Source of the DNA: an uncultured Clostridium sp.
GTDB lineage: Bacteria > Bacillota > Clostridia > Clostridiales > Clostridiaceae
NCBI RefSeq assembly: GCF_937920395.1
Contig: NZ_CALEVF010000387.1
Span: 1 to 7,009, forward strand
Reading direction: 5' to 3'
Length of the DNA stretch: 7,009 nt
Shown: positions 6,225 through 7,009 of the stretch, piece after piece
How the letters are laid out: every line of letters starts with the position of its first letter
How positions within the stretch are numbered: position 1 is the first letter of the stretch
Program-made: the position numbers and the translations under genes
Notes under the pieces: model-generated
Databases searched by the model: none
What the model was told of the DNA's origin: nothing
Seen by the model: only the letters and a program-made list of their open reading frames with translations

Positions 6225-7009
6225 TTAGCTAGAGCCTCCTTCTTTTTAGCAGCATCTGCATTGTTTCTCATTTTGCTGTATTTAATATATTGTACAATAT
6301 TACGCTTAGCTGGGCATACATAAACACAGCTTCCACATTCAGCACAATCAAAAAGATTTTGTTCAAGTTTTGCTTCCTCATATAAGTCATTTTCTCCTAG
6401 TATACTTAGCATACTCGGATTAAGTCCACAAGGACAGACACTTACACATTTACCACAACGAATACAAGGAGATTGAGTTCCGTTATTAATATCTTTTTTA
6501 TTTAATGCAAGTATTCCTGAAACTCCTTTAATTATAGAAATATTTAAATTTGATTGAGCAAATCCCATCATCGGACCACCCATAATAATTTTAGCTGGTG
6601 GTTCTTTAAATCCGCCACAATTAGCAATGGCATCTTCAAATGATGTTCCTATTCTAAGCAAAAGGTTTTTAGGTTCCTTGATAGCACTTCCACTTATAGT
6701 TGTTACTCTTTCAATTAATGGAATTCCACTTACAACTGCGTCACAAATTGCAACGACTGTACCAACATTTTGAACAACTACACCAACATCCATTGGTAAG
6801 CTTCCTGACGGAACCTCACGATTTACAAGTACTTTAATAAGCATTTTTTCAGCACCTTGTGGGTATTTAGTAGGTATTGCCACTACATTAACTGTAGTTC
6901 CTGCAAATGCCTTTTGCATAGCAATGACAGCCTCTGGTTTATTATCTTCTATTCCAACAAATGCTTTTTCAACTCCAAGAACCTTCATTACTAATTTTAC
7001 ACCAATAGC
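6221..7009 (-). CDS. rnfC: Rnf complex subunit C, NADH-side iron-sulfur protein (5' end cut by window)
   Basis: The open frame continues to the right edge of the window: the bases before the ATG at 6988 still read in frame as AIGVKLV. That internal Met is therefore not the start, and 262 residues of the C-terminal part are visible. Family members are about 440 residues, so roughly 180 N-terminal residues are missing. Seen here are the conserved GIEDNKPEA and KYPQGAEK blocks, GGPMMGF, and two ferredoxin-like motifs, CIRCGKCVSVCP and CAECGSCVYVCP (Cys175/178/181/185 and Cys215/218/221/225, counted from the Met at 6988), which would bind two [4Fe-4S] clusters. RnfC is the soluble arm that binds NAD(H) and FMN and exchanges electrons with the membrane core. 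It is first in the usual clostridial order rnfCDGEAB, so the operon promoter should lie beyond the window. Confidence 0.96.
   Translation of the reverse strand, partial: AIGVKLVMKVLGVEKAFVGIEDNKPEAVIAMQKAFAGTTVNVVAIPTKYPQGAEKMLIKVLVNREVPSGSLPMDVGVVVQNVGTVVAICDAVVSGIPLIERVTTISGSAIKEPKNLLLRIGTSFEDAIANCGGFKEPPAKIIMGGPMMGFAQSNLNISIIKGVSGILALNKKDINNGTQSPCIRCGKCVSVCPCGLNPSMLSILGENDLYEEAKLEQNLFDCAECGSCVYVCPAKRNIVQYIKYSKMRNNADAAKKKEALAK

Noticed and set aside
6221..6988. rnfC as a complete 255-residue gene starting at the ATG at 6988
   Set aside because: The frame stays open to the window edge with RnfC-like residues before that Met, and the protein would lack the N-terminal part of the family; it is a truncated view of a longer gene.

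Overview
The window is a 7 kb piece of a low-GC, AT-rich Firmicute genome, most likely a strictly anaerobic Clostridium-like organism. The reasons are the AT-rich codon use, strong AAGGAG-type ribosome binding sites, the clostridial gene order rnfC-D-G-E-A-B, and a cysteine-rich RnfB of the clostridial type. The first 34 bases are not genomic. They match the Illumina TruSeq index-side adapter with one base missing, so the window begins at an untrimmed contig end.

Layout from left to right: adapter remnant (2-34); about 250 bp of AT-rich sequence with no gene; a minus-strand gene for a secreted coiled-coil NlpC/P60 peptidoglycan hydrolase (287-1420); a 550 bp AT-rich divergent intergenic region with a plausible promoter for the hydrolase and a possible 16-codon ORF behind a strong Shine-Dalgarno sequence; a plus-strand gene for a small membrane-anchored NusG domain II protein with a TTG start (1971-2363); a strong two-way terminator (2482-2519); and then, all on the minus strand, rnfB, rnfA, rnfE, rnfG, rnfD and the 3' part of rnfC, which runs off the right edge.

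The rnf genes (transcribed rnfC>D>G>E>A>B) are tightly packed, with overlaps or gaps of -4, 6, 1, -1 and 20 nt. They encode the Rnf complex, a membrane-bound ferredoxin:NAD+ oxidoreductase that couples electron flow to ion (Na+ or H+) transport. RnfC (Fe-S, NADH side) and RnfB (Fe-S, ferredoxin side) are the cytoplasmic electron-transfer arms. RnfD and RnfG carry Thr residues in covalent-FMN motifs. RnfA and RnfE are the paired six-helix membrane subunits. No ApbE-type flavin transferase gene is visible here.

I do not see an undescribed system. The points most worth a second look are: the substitution in RnfE of the conserved membrane Asn-Cys pair by Phe-Ala; the unusual cysteine spacing of the last RnfB ferredoxin motif; the small ORF upstream of the hydrolase; an 18-residue tandem duplication in the hydrolase coiled coil; the NusG domain II protein convergent with rnf; and the adapter contamination.
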